64,000 bases of DNA from Ampullimonas aquatilis (lineage in GTDB: Bacteria > Pseudomonadota > Gammaproteobacteria > Burkholderiales > Burkholderiaceae_D), in assembly GCF_049675895.1 (NCBI RefSeq), contig NZ_CP183834.1:2666001-2730000 (forward strand), given 5' to 3'. Of this stretch, positions 33,602 through 42,718 are shown one piece after another. The notes beneath the pieces are model-generated. The model did not search any database. It was not told the origin of the DNA and saw only the letters and a program-made list of their open reading frames with translations. Made by a program: the position numbers and the translations under genes. Position 1 is the stretch's first letter. Every line of letters starts with the position of its first letter.

Positions 33602-34225
33602 ATGACTGACCTGCGGCGTTTTGCGCCAGCCACTGAACGCAACCGCGAACCCATCCTTGAGATTCTCAAGGCCATTTTGCCGCGCCAGGGCACGGTGCTG
33701 GAAATCGCCAGTGGCACGGGCGAGCACATCACCTGGTTTGCCCAGGCCATGCCGCATTTGTCCTGGCAACCAAGTGACGTCGATGCGCCATCGCGTGAAT
33801 CCATTAACGCCTGGATTGCCCACCAACAGCTTGGCAATGTGCACGCCCCGCTGGCACTGGATGTCATGCAGCCCGACTGGCCGGCATTACCCAAACTCAA
33901 CCCGCCGATTCGCGCCATACTTTGCATCAACATGATCCACATTTCACCCTGGGCAGCCACCCTCGGCCTGATGCAACATGCCGCCGATATTCTGTCCGAA
34001 GGCGGCCTGCTCTATACCTATGGCCCCTACCAGCGCTATGGCCAACAAACCGCGCCCAGTAATGCAACCTTTGAAGTATGGCTGAAAGAACTCAACTCCG
34101 AATATGGCGTGCGGGATATGGAAGCCGTTGAACAAGCTGGCTTTGATGCGGGCCTGATCCTCGCACAAATCAACCCCATGCCCGCCAATAACTTCAGCCT
34201 GGTGTTTCGCAAGGCGACGATTTAA
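33602..34225 (+). CDS. DUF938-family SAM-dependent methyltransferase
   Basis: 207 residues from the ATG at 33602; an ATG at 33590 is also in frame and neither has a strong ribosome site. DUF938 start RRFAPATERNREPILEIL, SAM-binding motif I VLEIASGTGEHITWFAQA, then WQPSDVD and INMIHISPW, and the typical GLLYTYGPYQRYG and NFSLVFRK ending. Substrate unknown. Stand-alone, convergent with the glycosidase gene. Confidence 0.88.
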   Translation: MTDLRRFAPATERNREPILEILKAILPRQGTVLEIASGTGEHITWFAQAMPHLSWQPSDVDAPSRESINAWIAHQQLGNVHAPLALDVMQPDWPALPKLNPPIRAILCINMIHISPWAATLGLMQHAADILSEGGLLYTYGPYQRYGQQTAPSNATFEVWLKELNSEYGVRDMEAVEQAGFDAGLILAQINPMPANNFSLVFRKATI

Positions 34226-34311
34226 ATGGTTTGGGTTTGAAAGACTGGTTCGAACTGCCAATTGCCAAGAGCTCGAAGTTAAGCAGATATAAAACTACGC
34301 AGCTTTAACAC

Positions 34312-34336
34312 GGGGACAGAGTATTACTCTGTCCCC
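34312..34336. repeat. REP-like palindrome
   Basis: A 12-bp perfect stem (GGGGACAGAGTA / TACTCTGTCCCC) around a single T. It lies between convergent genes and matches the hairpin blocks of the degenerate repeats at 23085 and 49480. GGGGACAG palindromes are a common dispersed type in proteobacteria. Confidence 0.65.
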
Positions 34337-34449
34337 AGACTCCGTTGATAAAACTTTACAGCTCAAACAAGTTGTTTTCTTCGTGTCTTAGCGGAGAAAT
34401 ATATAGAATTTAAATATTTTTCTTGGCGGTTTAAATCAACCCTTCACCA

Positions 34450-35946
34450 CTACCCGGCCACCTTTTGCAGCACTGAAAAAATCGACTTGGGTGGCACGCA
34501 GACAAAGCCGGCATCTTTTTTATCCAGACTATTTTTTTGCATGGTCACTTTGCGAGGGGCGGCATCGGTGTTGTCATCTTCTTCGCCTTTGCCCGTCACT
34601 ACACGCCATTGGCTGTCCGTTGCCAATTTACCATCTTGCCAATTGAGTACCAGCTTTACAGGTTTGGCTGAACGGTTCACACCCAACAGGCTGCGCTGGC
34701 TCTGGTCGGCACTGCGCATGGCAACCAGGCGCAAATCATAACCACCCGCATAGCTACCATCGACCTTGCCCTCATAAGCAGTTTGCACCACCTTATCGAG
34801 CAGCGCTTCACGCAGTGCACGCAAACCCCAGTAAACCGGGTTGGGATAAACGGTATTTTGCTGGCGATTCCAGCGAAACAATTGCCATGGGCCTTCCACA
34901 CCCAGCGCATGCCAGTTGGAAGCCTCGACCATGGGATCGGGAATGATAGCCAGCATAAAATCGGCCGATGACAAGGCACCGCCCAGGCTATTGCCTTCGT
35001 ACCAGCGGTCTTCCCACTTACCAATCAAGGGCTGACTGGGCCAGCGCGCATGCTCGGTAATCAGCACCTTGCCATCGGCCCCGCGTGCCGACCACACCTT
35101 TTTCAGCTCTGCCAGATAGTCAAGCGACTTGGGAATCGACATGCCATCGTAGTAAGGATGAAACGCCACCTTTTTGACCTGACTCACCTGCCCCTGCGCC
35201 AGCAACGGATCAAACTCATTGCTCATCGACAATTTGTTTTCCCAGGGTGCAGTCTTGCCATTGGCCACCCAATCCAGATCAGGATAGACCTTGGACACGT
35301 TTTGCACAACCGCATTGCTTTGCGCCAGATATTGCTTGGCCGACCAGTAAATCGGCTTCCAGTCCAGTTCGTTACCCAGCTCCCAATAAGCAATCGGACA
35401 GTCCTTGCCGCTCACGCAATGCAGCGGCCCGGTCTTGAGATAGTTGGCAATATCAAGCACATTCTGACTGATGATATTGGCCGATTGCGGCTTGAGATAC
35501 GGCCCGACCAGATTCATGGTGAGGATCGCCCGGCCATTGACCTGCGTAAGAAACTGCGTGAACTCGGGCAAGCCAAACTGTGGCGTCACATACATATTGA
35601 AATCAAACAGAATTGGCGTGCGTTGCGCCGATGCTTTCATCGCCATATTCCAGTCAAACCAGTTGGACGGCGTGCCCCCCGGATAACGATACAGCGCCCC
35701 CGCAAAAGGTTGCAGATACTCAACCACCTCAAGCTTGACCTGGCCATCTTTGGTGAGGCCAACCTGGAATGCCCACCAAGGCAAATTGAAGCCAAATAGC
35801 TCACGTGGCACCTCACTACGCACCAACGCAGCAGGATTGATCTGCACAACAGTCTCACGACTACCTGTCACGCAATCACTGGCCCGCACAGGCAGCATCA
35901 GGCTCCACAACAAGCCAGCACAGCCAGCAGCTTTAAGAAGTTGCAT
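34450..35946 (-). CDS. Exported clan GH-A glycosidase-like protein
   Basis: 498 residues from the ATG at 35946, chosen for AAGGAA upstream and the signal peptide that follows (KAAGCAGLLWSLMLPVRA). TIM-barrel glycosidase features: acid/base Glu in AYWELGNELDW and nucleophile Glu in VLITEHARWP, as in clan GH-A (arabinofuranosidase and xylosidase relatives). A C-terminal beta domain (SLLGVNRSAKPVKLVLN) follows. It overlaps the Wzy-like gene by 14 bases, so it belongs to the exopolysaccharide operon and is probably a periplasmic or secreted trimming enzyme for that polymer. The sugar specificity is unknown. Confidence 0.75.
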   Translation of the reverse strand: MQLLKAAGCAGLLWSLMLPVRASDCVTGSRETVVQINPAALVRSEVPRELFGFNLPWWAFQVGLTKDGQVKLEVVEYLQPFAGALYRYPGGTPSNWFDWNMAMKASAQRTPILFDFNMYVTPQFGLPEFTQFLTQVNGRAILTMNLVGPYLKPQSANIISQNVLDIANYLKTGPLHCVSGKDCPIAYWELGNELDWKPIYWSAKQYLAQSNAVVQNVSKVYPDLDWVANGKTAPWENKLSMSNEFDPLLAQGQVSQVKKVAFHPYYDGMSIPKSLDYLAELKKVWSARGADGKVLITEHARWPSQPLIGKWEDRWYEGNSLGGALSSADFMLAIIPDPMVEASNWHALGVEGPWQLFRWNRQQNTVYPNPVYWGLRALREALLDKVVQTAYEGKVDGSYAGGYDLRLVAMRSADQSQRSLLGVNRSAKPVKLVLNWQDGKLATDSQWRVVTGKGEEDDNTDAAPRKVTMQKNSLDKKDAGFVCVPPKSIFSVLQKVAG

Positions 35947-37402
35947 CAGCTTGTTCCTTTTCTTTCGCATTGGCCCAACCATATAACAAGGCTGGAATAA
36001 ATAACAAACGGGCATCCTGAAATGACGGCGAACTCATCGAGAGTTGCAGCATATACAACATACTGGAAGCAGCGCCCAACCAATAAGCGCGGGGTGGCCC
36101 GTTATTTTTCAGCGCCCGGCTCACGGCATGTGCAAAGAGAAAGAAGTAGGCCAGCAAGAGAAAGCCACTGCCGATATAGCCTGCCTCAGCAATCGGGTTG
36201 GGCCAGTACATATCCATCAGATAATTCTCACGACCATACCACCAATAGTTTTTAAATCCCAACTCCTCATAGACGGCCTGATTGTATTTTTCAGCACCTG
36301 CGCCACCATAGGTACCCAACCCAGAACCCAATGGAAAGTTTTTGTTTGCCAGCAACACACTACCGGCAAAAATCTGGGCGCGGGGATGTTCGACATGACC
36401 GCCCTCACCCAGACCCCAGGTAGAGGCTTCTTTAGTCATATTGTCGGAAAAGACAATCCAGAAAGTACCCAGCAGGACCACCATTGCGGATACCGCCAAC
36501 AAGGTATTGATCTTGACGCGCTCAGGCTTGATCAACATCAGGATCAAACCAAGACAAGCGACAGCACTTAACAGCTCTTGGCGTTGCACTGAACAGACCA
36601 GCATCAGCAAATACATGATCAGAAAGAATAGACTCTTTCGATCAAACTGTTGATTCATGAACATACGAATCGCACAAAGAATGGCCAGATTGGCACTGGC
36701 TGATGCCAGCATCGAAGAGTGCTCAAAAAAACCAACCGCACGTGAAGGAAAAAAGTTGGCAGGATCCGCCGAAAAATCAATTTTGGTGAAGAGGCCATAA
36801 TACGCCGCTGGGGAAGCCCATTCCCATAAAACAAAAACCAGCATAAGGAACCAGACAGTATTGATCATCGTCCAAACACTCTTTTCGGTCACCTTGTCCC
36901 AGCGCACACCAAAACCAAAAACGATCAGCAGGAAAGGCTTGAAATCAGCAAATAACTGAAAAGCAACCGCCGGAATCGTGGTGGTATGACCATACATGGT
37001 GGACATCAGACCGCATAAAAGAAAAATGGCAAAACTGCTTAAAGCCAGGTACATCCAGAAATTATTGCGGGCTTTTAAAGATCGCAAAAAGAACGGAATA
37101 CCGACCAGTGATGCCCCAACCATATAAAACTGCCAGTAGGCAAACAAACCAGGTTTAATGAATCGTCCGACCAACGGAAAAATCCAGAAACCTGCAAATG
37201 CGCCCATTAACAGCAGATCAGCAGTATTAGGTTTGAAACGCAGCAGCAAAAGCATCAATATCAATATACCAATACCTAATAAACCCAGCAGTACCGGCAT
37301 GCCGCCAATACCGGCTACCAAACCTAAAAGAATCAGCACCAGCAACGCCGTCAGATTGATCAGGCCGAGTCTTGAAAGTTGAAATGGCAACAGCGACATC
37401 AC
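35933..37402 (-). CDS. O-antigen ligase/polymerase-like membrane protein (Wzy type)
   Basis: 489 residues with about 10-12 hydrophobic helices and a large periplasmic loop (about residues 320-410: ASTWGLGEGGHVEHPRAQIF, then PLGSGLGTYGGAGAEKYNQA) typical of Wzy/WaaL-like polymerases. FFEHSSMLASASANLAI resembles the conserved region of exopolysaccharide polymerases. It sits between the Wzz-kinase fusion gene (33 bp upstream) and an exported glycosidase (14-base overlap), so it is the likely repeat-unit polymerase of this cluster. Sequence alone cannot separate ligase from polymerase. Confidence 0.75.
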   Translation of the reverse strand: MMSLLPFQLSRLGLINLTALLVLILLGLVAGIGGMPVLLGLLGIGILILMLLLLRFKPNTADLLLMGAFAGFWIFPLVGRFIKPGLFAYWQFYMVGASLVGIPFFLRSLKARNNFWMYLALSSFAIFLLCGLMSTMYGHTTTIPAVAFQLFADFKPFLLIVFGFGVRWDKVTEKSVWTMINTVWFLMLVFVLWEWASPAAYYGLFTKIDFSADPANFFPSRAVGFFEHSSMLASASANLAILCAIRMFMNQQFDRKSLFFLIMYLLMLVCSVQRQELLSAVACLGLILMLIKPERVKINTLLAVSAMVVLLGTFWIVFSDNMTKEASTWGLGEGGHVEHPRAQIFAGSVLLANKNFPLGSGLGTYGGAGAEKYNQAVYEELGFKNYWWYGRENYLMDMYWPNPIAEAGYIGSGFLLLAYFFLFAHAVSRALKNNGPPRAYWLGAASSMLYMLQLSMSSPSFQDARLLFIPALLYGWANAKEKEQADATS

Positions 37403-37435
37403 TGAGCGGCTCCCAACAGATTTGACGCTAAGGTT

Positions 37436-39979
37436 TTAGGCATGATCGTACTCATTAATGACCGTTCCTAAAACTTGCGCACCTGATTCACGCAGACTGC
37501 GCGCCAGTTCCTTTTGTTGCACCAATAAGCTAGTGTCTTGCTTGCTGATTAAAATGGATTGGCCACATAAATTGGCCACAATCTGTCCTTCCATGCCAGA
37601 TCGGGAAGACATGGTATCAATGATGATAATGTCAAATACCTTATTGGCTTCCTGCAAAAGCTTTACAAAGCGATCTTCTTTGAGAAGATTGTATGAGCCT
37701 TCAAATAATTTGCCAGCCGTCATGACAGACAGGTAAGGCAATCCCTCAATCTGTTCAACCACATCTACCCCAGCCTTGCCGGACAATACTTGGGACAACC
37801 CGCGCAGATTTTCAAGTTTAAAAAGAATATGCTGACAGGGATTGATGAAGTCGGCATCAATCAGAAGCGTCTGCTTACCCAATTGCGAAAATGAAATTGC
37901 CAGATTGGCCGCAATATAACTGCGTCCCTCATTACGATCAGCGCTGAGTATTGCCAATGCCTTGTTAGTTGGCTGGCTCTTTAACCAGCTAACTTGTACC
38001 TGGCTCCGCAAGTCTCGAAACTGCTCGGCTTGCTTGCTGACCGGATGAAATGCCGTGATCAGGAATTGACTCAGATTGCGGTCCGCCTTGCTGAACCAGG
38101 TATGCCCATATTGCTGCGACAGGGCAAAATCGATATCTTGCTGAGTGAGGATGCCTAACAGGATTGCAACTTCACCAAAGCGCATCCGGTGGGTGGCCTG
38201 ATAGTCAATCACCCGCTTGAGATCGGCTTCCTGTAAGCGTCCTGCTTCCAATAAAGTTTGCCCAATTCGGTCATCACGGTAATCTGCCTGATAAGTGCTA
38301 TTTTGTTGGCTCGCTGATGGCTCGACACGAGCGTCATCATCATTGGTTAAGATTTCTTTATCGATTTTTCCCGCCGACGACAACAAACCATTTGAACTAT
38401 TCAAAGTAGCCAAGACATTAGTTTTTAACGACTGTTGAATATCGCTGACAAGCCGTACCCGCCGCTCCAATAATTCATTGAGTAAAGCCAGGCAAAGACC
38501 AAAGAAAATACCAACGGGCAATGACAACACTCCAATCAAAAAGATGCCAGGATTTTTGGCTTCTATTGGTGCTACCGCACGCGCCAAAACAGCACCGTCA
38601 CCACTTTGCGGCGCACCTTCCAGTTTGGCGCTTAACAAACGTTGCTGTAAAAGTGCATCATCGCGCTCGCTATCCTTTAATTCTTTATTAAGACGAGAAT
38701 AATTATCTCTGACCTGATGAAAAGCTTGCATCCTGGCTTTATGCGCGGTGATAGCCTGTTTAAGTTGTGCGGCAAGATCATCCATACCTTGTCTACTGGT
38801 ATTCATCGACTGCTTGAGGTGACTCATTTGCTGTTGCAAAGCCACTTCCTGTGTTTGTAATTGCCGTTTTGTTTTTTGATAGAGCGGATAATTTTCGCCA
38901 TACTGATTAGCCAGTTCGTGCAATTTTCCCTGCAAGGTAATCACTTCGGTTTTCAAAGATTGCACAGCTGGATTGACGTTGATTTCATCGCTCGACTCCG
39001 GTTGTTGAGCCACATTGTCAACACCATGCAACCTGGCCTGTTCTACTTCGACGCGTGCAAGCTGACTATTTAATTGCTGCAACCAGGCGGTATCAATATC
39101 AATGATCGTGTCAAATTCTTGCTGATGCTCACGCGCCTTATTGAGCCTGCCGATCAAATCCGTGATCCGGCTGTTATCAAGTTCAAGTAATGGCGCCTCG
39201 TCCTGAAATATCTTGTTGAGTGCCAATTGACGACTGCGCAATGCGATTCTTTCGTTCTCAAACTCATTCAAGACAGTCGCTTCCTGGCGCCGTTCATTGA
39301 CCAAACGCTGGTTACGTACCGATTGACTCTGCGTCAATGCTGCCAATCGGGCTTTGGCATCATGAACCATGTATAAGTTTTCACTTTCATAAGACAGCAG
39401 CTTCATACGTGCCTCATCCAAAGACACCTTTTGCTGCCTGATACTATCCTGCAAAGAAGCAATATATTGATCATATTGCCGAGCTTTGATCCGGGCACTC
39501 ACCCGGATGTAACTATCCAGGATGGCATTGTTGAATTGAATGGCTGCATCAGGCGTACTTGCCGAATAATCCAATTTGAAAATATTACGTTTTTGAACCT
39601 GTGTCATGACCAGTCCTTTGCGTAACCAATCCATCGCAAACTGACCATAATCACCCTTGCCATGCCATTTTTTTTGCCACATAGCGTGCAACTGAGGATC
39701 TTCATTCAACTTAAGCTGGCTAATTGCTTCTTGCAAAACAGCATCGCTATAAATTAAATCCATCTGTGTGGATACCACATCAGCAGGCAAAGGCTCGGGA
39801 AGTGGTGCGTTGTCTTCGGTTTTAGGCAGTTTGGCACTGACAACAAGTTGACTTGTCGCCGTGTATTTTTTGGGCATGATGGCCCCTGTCAGCAATGCTG
39901 TACCCAAAAAAATCAGTACCGCAGCTAACACAATTTTCTGACGCGCTTGAATGATCCGTAAAAAGAGTCGGAACGACAC
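37436..39979 (-). CDS. EpsF-EpsG fusion: Wzz-type chain-length protein plus MshEN-like domain plus BY-kinase
   Basis: 847 residues in four parts. (1) Wzz N-terminal helix and periplasmic domain (RIIQARQKIVLAAVLIFLG, then KKYTATSQLVVSAKLPK). (2) A long coiled-coil region (about 165-430) ending in a second transmembrane helix (FLIGVLSLPVGIFFGLCLAL). (3) A GspE/MshEN-like domain (about 555-620: IGQTLLEAGRLQEADLKRVI, FGEVAILLGILTQQDIDFAL). (4) A cytoplasmic P-loop kinase (ILSADRNEGRSYIAANLAIS; LLIDADF; DIIIIDT). The Walker A lysine is Arg, as in EpsG-type kinases (family knowledge). The C-terminus is not Tyr-rich. Usually EpsF and EpsG are separate genes. It controls exopolysaccharide chain length and export. 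Confidence 0.85.
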   Translation of the reverse strand: MSFRLFLRIIQARQKIVLAAVLIFLGTALLTGAIMPKKYTATSQLVVSAKLPKTEDNAPLPEPLPADVVSTQMDLIYSDAVLQEAISQLKLNEDPQLHAMWQKKWHGKGDYGQFAMDWLRKGLVMTQVQKRNIFKLDYSASTPDAAIQFNNAILDSYIRVSARIKARQYDQYIASLQDSIRQQKVSLDEARMKLLSYESENLYMVHDAKARLAALTQSQSVRNQRLVNERRQEATVLNEFENERIALRSRQLALNKIFQDEAPLLELDNSRITDLIGRLNKAREHQQEFDTIIDIDTAWLQQLNSQLARVEVEQARLHGVDNVAQQPESSDEINVNPAVQSLKTEVITLQGKLHELANQYGENYPLYQKTKRQLQTQEVALQQQMSHLKQSMNTSRQGMDDLAAQLKQAITAHKARMQAFHQVRDNYSRLNKELKDSERDDALLQQRLLSAKLEGAPQSGDGAVLARAVAPIEAKNPGIFLIGVLSLPVGIFFGLCLALLNELLERRVRLVSDIQQSLKTNVLATLNSSNGLLSSAGKIDKEILTNDDDARVEPSASQQNSTYQADYRDDRIGQTLLEAGRLQEADLKRVIDYQATHRMRFGEVAILLGILTQQDIDFALSQQYGHTWFSKADRNLSQFLITAFHPVSKQAEQFRDLRSQVQVSWLKSQPTNKALAILSADRNEGRSYIAANLAISFSQLGKQTLLIDADFINPCQHILFKLENLRGLSQVLSGKAGVDVVEQIEGLPYLSVMTAGKLFEGSYNLLKEDRFVKLLQEANKVFDIIIIDTMSSRSGMEGQIVANLCGQSILISKQDTSLLVQQKELARSLRESGAQVLGTVINEYDHA

Positions 39980-40104
39980 GGCCTACTCCACAATGACTGT
40001 CCGGCTTAGCATTCCAGCATTATGGACTCGGGTAAAACGGAAGGATGTGACAAGCTTTGGGAATTGTTGATAATTCTTGGGAACTCGACTTTAGATACGT
40101 CGGA

Positions 40105-41157
40105 TTAACGCAGGTGATTCTTGAGATAATCAGTCAATGGCCTCTCAAGAATCAGATAAATGCCCAAACACACGGTGATCATCAATATCAGGATCAGTAC
40201 CACAGCAATGTTGGGATCAATAAATCCAGATTTTGCCAATAACACCGCAATGGCTGGCACCATGATTGGGTGAAACAGATACAGAGAATAAGAACTGTCA
40301 CCCAATAGCAAAAGTGGTTTGCTCATAAATTTTTTCAACTGCGGCTCTAAAAATGCGACTGCTGAAACAATGAACGCCGAAGGTGGTGCCCAGCGATAAA
40401 AATCTGGCCAGATCAGCTCCGTTTCAATATGCGGTTGCATAAACAGAACGACAAAACCGATGATTAACATTGTCACACTCAGCCAGACGGGTGGTCTGAA
40501 TCCTTTAAGACAAAGCTGTCCAAGCAACATGCCCATCAGAAAATACAAGATGAGCGGTCTGCTATACAACACAATTGCCGGATAGCCTTCGTCGGACTGG
40601 ATCATATAATTAATTGACGCCAGAATACAAAAGAAAACCAGCATATAAGGCAGTGGGGGTCTCCTCAGAAACAACATCGTGGCAAACACGAGATAGAAAA
40701 ACATTTCATAAGTCAACGTCCAACCCACTGCATGAATCGGACGAATCAAGCCTTCGACATTGCGTGCCGGTATAAAAAGATAGGAAGCCAGTGTGTGCCA
40801 GATTTCAAAACTTGAATGCAAGGCAACTGCCGGTATCAAAAGAACTACCAACAACTTGATGGTCGTGACCAACCAATACATGGGCACAATACGAATCAGG
40901 CGACGCTTGAGAAATATCTTCCAGCCATTTACCTGCCCCATCAGTTTTTGCGACGACACCATCATCACAAAACCACTGATGATGAAAAACATATAAACAC
41001 CCATGGCACCGTTGTGCCAGGTAAAGTAATCAGGATCAATTCTTTCTGAAACGCCAAATGTTGTATGTGCGATCAATACAAAAAAGGCAGCAACAAAACG
41101 CAAAGCCTGAATTCCCAAATATTGTTGTTGATTTTGTTCTGGTGCAGCCATTGACAT
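40105..41157 (-). CDS. Acyltransferase 3 (OafA-like) membrane protein 1
   Basis: 350 residues, about ten transmembrane helices, with the acyltransferase-3 signatures YLGIQALRFVAAFFVLIAHT (catalytic His), MGVYMFFIISGFVMM, FLKRRLIRIVPMYW and GDSSYSLYLFHP. Family enzymes O-acylate sugars of exopolysaccharide or lipopolysaccharide at the inner membrane. It lies directly upstream of the EpsF-EpsG fusion and 50 bp after a closely similar paralogue (41208-42299), an apparent tandem duplication. The acyl donor and target sugar are unknown. Confidence 0.9.
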   Translation of the reverse strand: MSMAAPEQNQQQYLGIQALRFVAAFFVLIAHTTFGVSERIDPDYFTWHNGAMGVYMFFIISGFVMMVSSQKLMGQVNGWKIFLKRRLIRIVPMYWLVTTIKLLVVLLIPAVALHSSFEIWHTLASYLFIPARNVEGLIRPIHAVGWTLTYEMFFYLVFATMLFLRRPPLPYMLVFFCILASINYMIQSDEGYPAIVLYSRPLILYFLMGMLLGQLCLKGFRPPVWLSVTMLIIGFVVLFMQPHIETELIWPDFYRWAPPSAFIVSAVAFLEPQLKKFMSKPLLLLGDSSYSLYLFHPIMVPAIAVLLAKSGFIDPNIAVVLILILMITVCLGIYLILERPLTDYLKNHLR

Positions 41158-41207
41158 AGCAATTCTTTAAGCACGATTAGGTTGGATAATCTGTTGAGTC
41201 ATCGCCA

Positions 41208-42299
41208 TCAGGCTGCTGTGGCTTCATTTTTAATTTTTTTTGATCCGCGTAAGCGCTTGAGCCATTCTGTCAGCGGCAATTCCAGATAATGATAAAAAAG
41301 CAGACTGACAATCGGATTGACGATCAGACACACCATCAACAAGAACTGCGGATTGAGCCAACCGAGCTTGATGAAAATCACACCGATTGCGGGTATCAGC
41401 ATCGTATGAAACAGATACAAGGAATAGGATGCATCACCAAGTAATAGCAAAAGTTTCGGCATTCTACCCGCAATGGCAGGCTCCAACAAAGCGATACTTC
41501 CTACCAACAGCATGGCTGGCAATCCCCAGTAAACAAAACGCCAGGCCAGTACCGGCATCGACAAGGCGGCATCTTGTGGTGTAAAGAAATGCATCAAAGC
41601 AGCCGCCAAGACAATACCCAGCAAACCAATCGGGGCAGGTACGCTTATTTTTTTCAGGCATAGCTGAGCGATCAACATGCCCATCACAAATTCAAGTGTC
41701 AAGCCATCCAGAAACATCCAGACGGCAGGCGAATAGACCGTTTTAAACAACAGACCACAAAGAGTCAGAATGCTAAATAGCACCAGACTGATCAGCACTG
41801 GCGAGAAACGTATGAACATGGCTGCCGCAAAAACCAGATAGAACAACATCTCAAAAGAGAGTGTCCAGCCCACTGACAAGATTGGCAAAATATCGCCATC
41901 CGCATTCCGACTGGGAAAAAACAAGTACGAGGAAAGTACCCGCTCTGCGGTGAGTTGCGTGTGTAAGGCCAGCGCAGGCATCGCCAAAACCAGCAACAGC
42001 TTGAGTGTCGTCGCAATCCAATACATCGGCACGACACGAATCATGCGTCGCTCCAGGAAGATCGTCCAGCCATTGGGACGATCCAGCAAACGCTGGGCAG
42101 ACATGGTCATCACAAAACCGCTGATGACAAAGAAAATATCAACACCAGCTAAACCAGTGCGCCAAAAATCCTTGACTGAGCCATGCATAAGGCGCTCAGC
42201 AATCATGGCACTGGCATGGGTAGCCACCACCAACAAGGCCGCAAAAAAGCGTAACGCCTGAATCCCCGTGTATTGATGTTGTTGGTCGACTGGCTTCAT
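41208..42299 (-). CDS. Acyltransferase 3 (OafA-like) membrane protein 2
   Basis: 363 residues from the ATG at 42299; a GTG two codons upstream is possible. Same motifs as its neighbour: YTGIQALRFFAALLVVATHA, AGVDIFFVISGFVMTMS, FLERRMIRVVPMYW and GDASYSLYLFHTM. It is the first gene of the leftward exopolysaccharide cluster. The similarity along the whole length, with identical gene orientation, points to tandem duplication and possibly different acyl or site specificity. Confidence 0.9.
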   Translation of the reverse strand: MKPVDQQHQYTGIQALRFFAALLVVATHASAMIAERLMHGSVKDFWRTGLAGVDIFFVISGFVMTMSAQRLLDRPNGWTIFLERRMIRVVPMYWIATTLKLLLVLAMPALALHTQLTAERVLSSYLFFPSRNADGDILPILSVGWTLSFEMLFYLVFAAAMFIRFSPVLISLVLFSILTLCGLLFKTVYSPAVWMFLDGLTLEFVMGMLIAQLCLKKISVPAPIGLLGIVLAAALMHFFTPQDAALSMPVLAWRFVYWGLPAMLLVGSIALLEPAIAGRMPKLLLLLGDASYSLYLFHTMLIPAIGVIFIKLGWLNPQFLLMVCLIVNPIVSLLFYHYLELPLTEWLKRLRGSKKIKNEATAA

Positions 42300-42305
42300 C
42301 GGCAC

Positions 42306-42718
42306 TTCTTGAAAATGGATAAGGTCGGATTAGCTCCCGACTCAAAGCAATAGCCGACAAATGGTAGCAACCTAGCTTGAGCTAGTCGTTGAACAATTCA
42401 CAAAATGACAGAGTTATTTTTTTGTCCTCGTTAAATAGTTCTCAATTGCCAGATACATTGGCATATTGTTTTGATACCTTTAGTGGTTTGAAGATAAATT
42501 AGGATCACTAAAGCTTTAAACACTTCACAGTAACCTACTCTTGTAGTTAAACGATCAGTCAGTATATTGACCAACAGACGCTTCATTTAGAAAACTATCT
42601 CATCGACTCTTTTGTAAGGTACAAATGACCTCACAAACAATTTGCTTGGATCGGCAATTACGCTTTTAATAGTCAGTATCACACATGACCGTGCCGATTT
42701 ATTTTCATACCATCTATC
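42306..42718. other. Divergent AT-rich spacer, exopolysaccharide cluster versus PQQ dehydrogenase
   Basis: About 410 bases without a gene. It is AT-rich throughout, with several stretches that could be promoters, but none I can assign. A sigma-54-like box (TTGGCATATTGTTTTGAT) has GA instead of GC at -12, so I do not call it. Confidence 0.4.

Noticed and set aside
42450..42471. Possible sigma-54 promoter TTGGCATATTGTTTTGAT before the second PQQ gene
   Set aside because: The invariant -12 GC is GA, so it should be inactive; the start codon is also about 250 bases away.
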